Shown: positions 6,314 through 7,062 of the stretch, piece by piece | How the letters are laid out: each line of letters opens with the position of its first letter | Numbering within the stretch: position 1 is the stretch's first letter | NCBI GenBank assembly: GCA_012728155.1 | Contig: JAAYFR010000329.1 | Location: 1 to 7,062, forward strand | From: Bacteroidales bacterium | GTDB lineage: Bacteria; Bacteroidota; Bacteroidia; Bacteroidales; Dysgonomonadaceae | Length of the DNA: 7,062 nt | Direction: 5' to 3' | Position numbers and translations under genes: made by a program | The notes under the pieces: model-generated | The model's input: the letters and a program-made list of their open reading frames with translations, nothing else | Told to the model about the DNA's origin: nothing | Databases searched by the model: none

Positions 6314-6667
6314 TTATTCTGAAATAATAACAGTAGATTGATCCATCCGACCGGCTATGGGTGGATTCATTTTAGACAACTCTACTTCAATCCGATCGAT
6401 TTCCGGAAACGCTTCCTTCACTCTCCGTATAATACGATAGGCTGCATTCTCAATCAATCTGGAAGGTTTTGCCATTTCCTCTTTTACCAAATCGTATACT
6501 TCCGCATAATTGACCGTATCCACTACATCATCGCTGAGACAGGCTTCCGATAAATCGGCAGAGAAGCGTAATGTTACGGAAAAATTGTTGCCATAAATCG
6601 TTTCATGTTTTAATAGGCCATGATGGGCAAAAAAATGCATATTTTTTAGTTCGATGGAGGTTTTCAT
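6314..6667 (-). CDS. folB: Dihydroneopterin aldolase
   Basis: It converts 7,8-dihydroneopterin to 6-hydroxymethyl-7,8-dihydropterin and glycolaldehyde in folate synthesis, in the cytoplasm, as a homo-octamer in known members. The protein has 117 residues, the usual family length, from ATG at 6665-6667 (MKTSIELKNMHFFAHHG). The frame remains open to 6769, but the extra 34 residues are Cys/Phe/Lys-rich and not conserved, so the inner ATG is right. Key residues are visible: HHGLLKHE with Glu22, VNYAEVYDLV with Tyr54 in the substrate pocket, LIENAAYRI with Glu73, and the catalytic lysine Lys99 in LSKMNPPIAG. The spacing agrees with the Staphylococcus aureus enzyme (Glu22, Tyr54, Glu74, Lys100) to within one residue. 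It stands alone, 155 bases upstream of lptB in the same direction and divergent from the aminopeptidase gene. No other folate gene is visible. Confidence 0.95.
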   Translation of the reverse strand: MKTSIELKNMHFFAHHGLLKHETIYGNNFSVTLRFSADLSEACLSDDVVDTVNYAEVYDLVKEEMAKPSRLIENAAYRIIRRVKEAFPEIDRIEVELSKMNPPIAGRMDQSTVIISE

Positions 6668-6821
6668 TGAACATTTCGTTATATTTGTTGATCTAAACGT
6701 AAAAGTACTACAAAAATTTACGATAATAAAACGGGCATAGCCGTCTTTCTTGCACAATATCTTAATCAAAAGAGTCTTGCGTCTTGATTTTTGGCTCTTT
6801 GCTTCTAATATAGATAATCAT
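6668..6821. promoter_or_regulatory. 154-bp divergent intergenic region, folB / aminopeptidase
   Basis: This AT-rich spacer lies between two divergent start codons and must hold promoters for both. On the plus strand TATATTTG at 6680-6687 matches the -7 consensus TAnnTTTG exactly, but no TTTG lies 19-21 bases upstream and it would give a leader of about 128 bases. On the minus strand TACGTTTA at 6701-6694 is one mismatch from the consensus, again without a -33 element. Short inverted repeats at 6764-6769/6784-6789 (AATCAA/TTGATT) are too weak to name. Confidence 0.3.
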
Positions 6822-7062
6822 ATGAAGAGAAACGTAATTTCCGAAAGAGTTTCAGCCATAAGACAATTTATGGAGGAGAAACAACTGGATCTATTCATCA
6901 TTCCCAGTACCGATGCTCATCTGAGCGAATACCCGCCCAAACATTGGGAATCGAGAAAATGGATCAGCGGCTTTACCGGTTCCGCCGGAACGGCTGTGGT
7001 GACAAAAGATAAGGCGGGCCTTTGGACCGATTCACGCTATTTCCTGCAAGCGGCCGACGCAC
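6822..7062 (+). CDS. Xaa-Pro aminopeptidase, M24 family (3' end off window)
   Basis: An ATG at 6822-6824 opens a frame that continues to the last base, giving 80 residues of an expected roughly 590-600. The visible part is the N-terminal creatinase-like domain of aminopeptidase P: SERVSAIRQFMEEKQLDLFIIPSTDAHLSEY, then WISGFTGSAGTAVVT at about 47-61, then LWTDSRYFLQA at about 67-77. These blocks mark the cytoplasmic, long-form (three-domain) Xaa-Pro aminopeptidase, which removes N-terminal residues preceding proline. The metal-binding C-terminal pita-bread domain (two Asp, one His, two Glu) lies outside the window, so activity cannot be judged. The upstream bases show no Shine-Dalgarno sequence, which is normal in this phylum. 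Confidence 0.92.
   Translation, partial: MKRNVISERVSAIRQFMEEKQLDLFIIPSTDAHLSEYPPKHWESRKWISGFTGSAGTAVVTKDKAGLWTDSRYFLQAADA

Noticed and set aside
6668..6769. 34-residue N-terminal extension of folB.
   Set aside because: The product from 6667 already has full family length with catalytic residues at the expected positions; the extra residues resemble translated spacer.
6764..6800. Inverted repeats AATCAA/TTGATT and AAAGAG/CTCTTT with a following T-run, terminator-like.
   Set aside because: Both have loops of 14-16 bases and short stems and sit between divergent starts, where no transcript is expected to end.

Overview
The window comes from a member of the Bacteroidetes, most likely Bacteroidales. 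The evidence is moderate-to-low GC with AT-rich gene junctions, almost no Shine-Dalgarno sequences, a promoter of the Bacteroidetes type (TAnnTTTG -7 box) before lptB, and protein sequences typical of that phylum. I lean towards a Dysgonomonadaceae/Porphyromonadaceae-like genome, but this is an impression from the proteins. No RNA genes, CRISPR arrays, insertion sequences or phage genes are visible. Coding density is very high and no gene-free stretch exceeds about 155 bases.

Left block (1-3536, minus strand): a tightly packed run of four membrane-protein genes, read right to left. They are a SpoIIM-family protein, an unclassified six-helix membrane protein, a DUF4129 protein and a DUF4350 protein that runs off the left edge. 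Start and stop codons overlap or lie within 10 bases, so this is almost certainly one operon. A fifth partner, an RDD-family membrane protein (3561-4304, plus strand), diverges from it with only 24 bases between the two start codons. In many Bacteroidetes these families lie next to a MoxR AAA+ ATPase and a DUF58 (von Willebrand-like) protein, which I would expect just left of position 1. The biochemical role of this module is unknown. It is the least understood and most interesting part of the window.

Middle block (4322-6184, minus strand): an essential-gene operon, lptB - ruvX - def. It encodes the ATPase of the lipopolysaccharide export machine, the YqgF/RuvX RNase H-fold nuclease, and peptide deformylase. 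A good promoter lies directly before lptB and spacing within the operon is 4 and 21 bases. It converges on the RDD gene with 17 bases between stop codons.

Right block (6314-7062): folB (dihydroneopterin aldolase, folate synthesis) on the minus strand, diverging from the start of an M24-family Xaa-Pro aminopeptidase gene that runs off the right edge. Apart from the left module this is ordinary housekeeping content.
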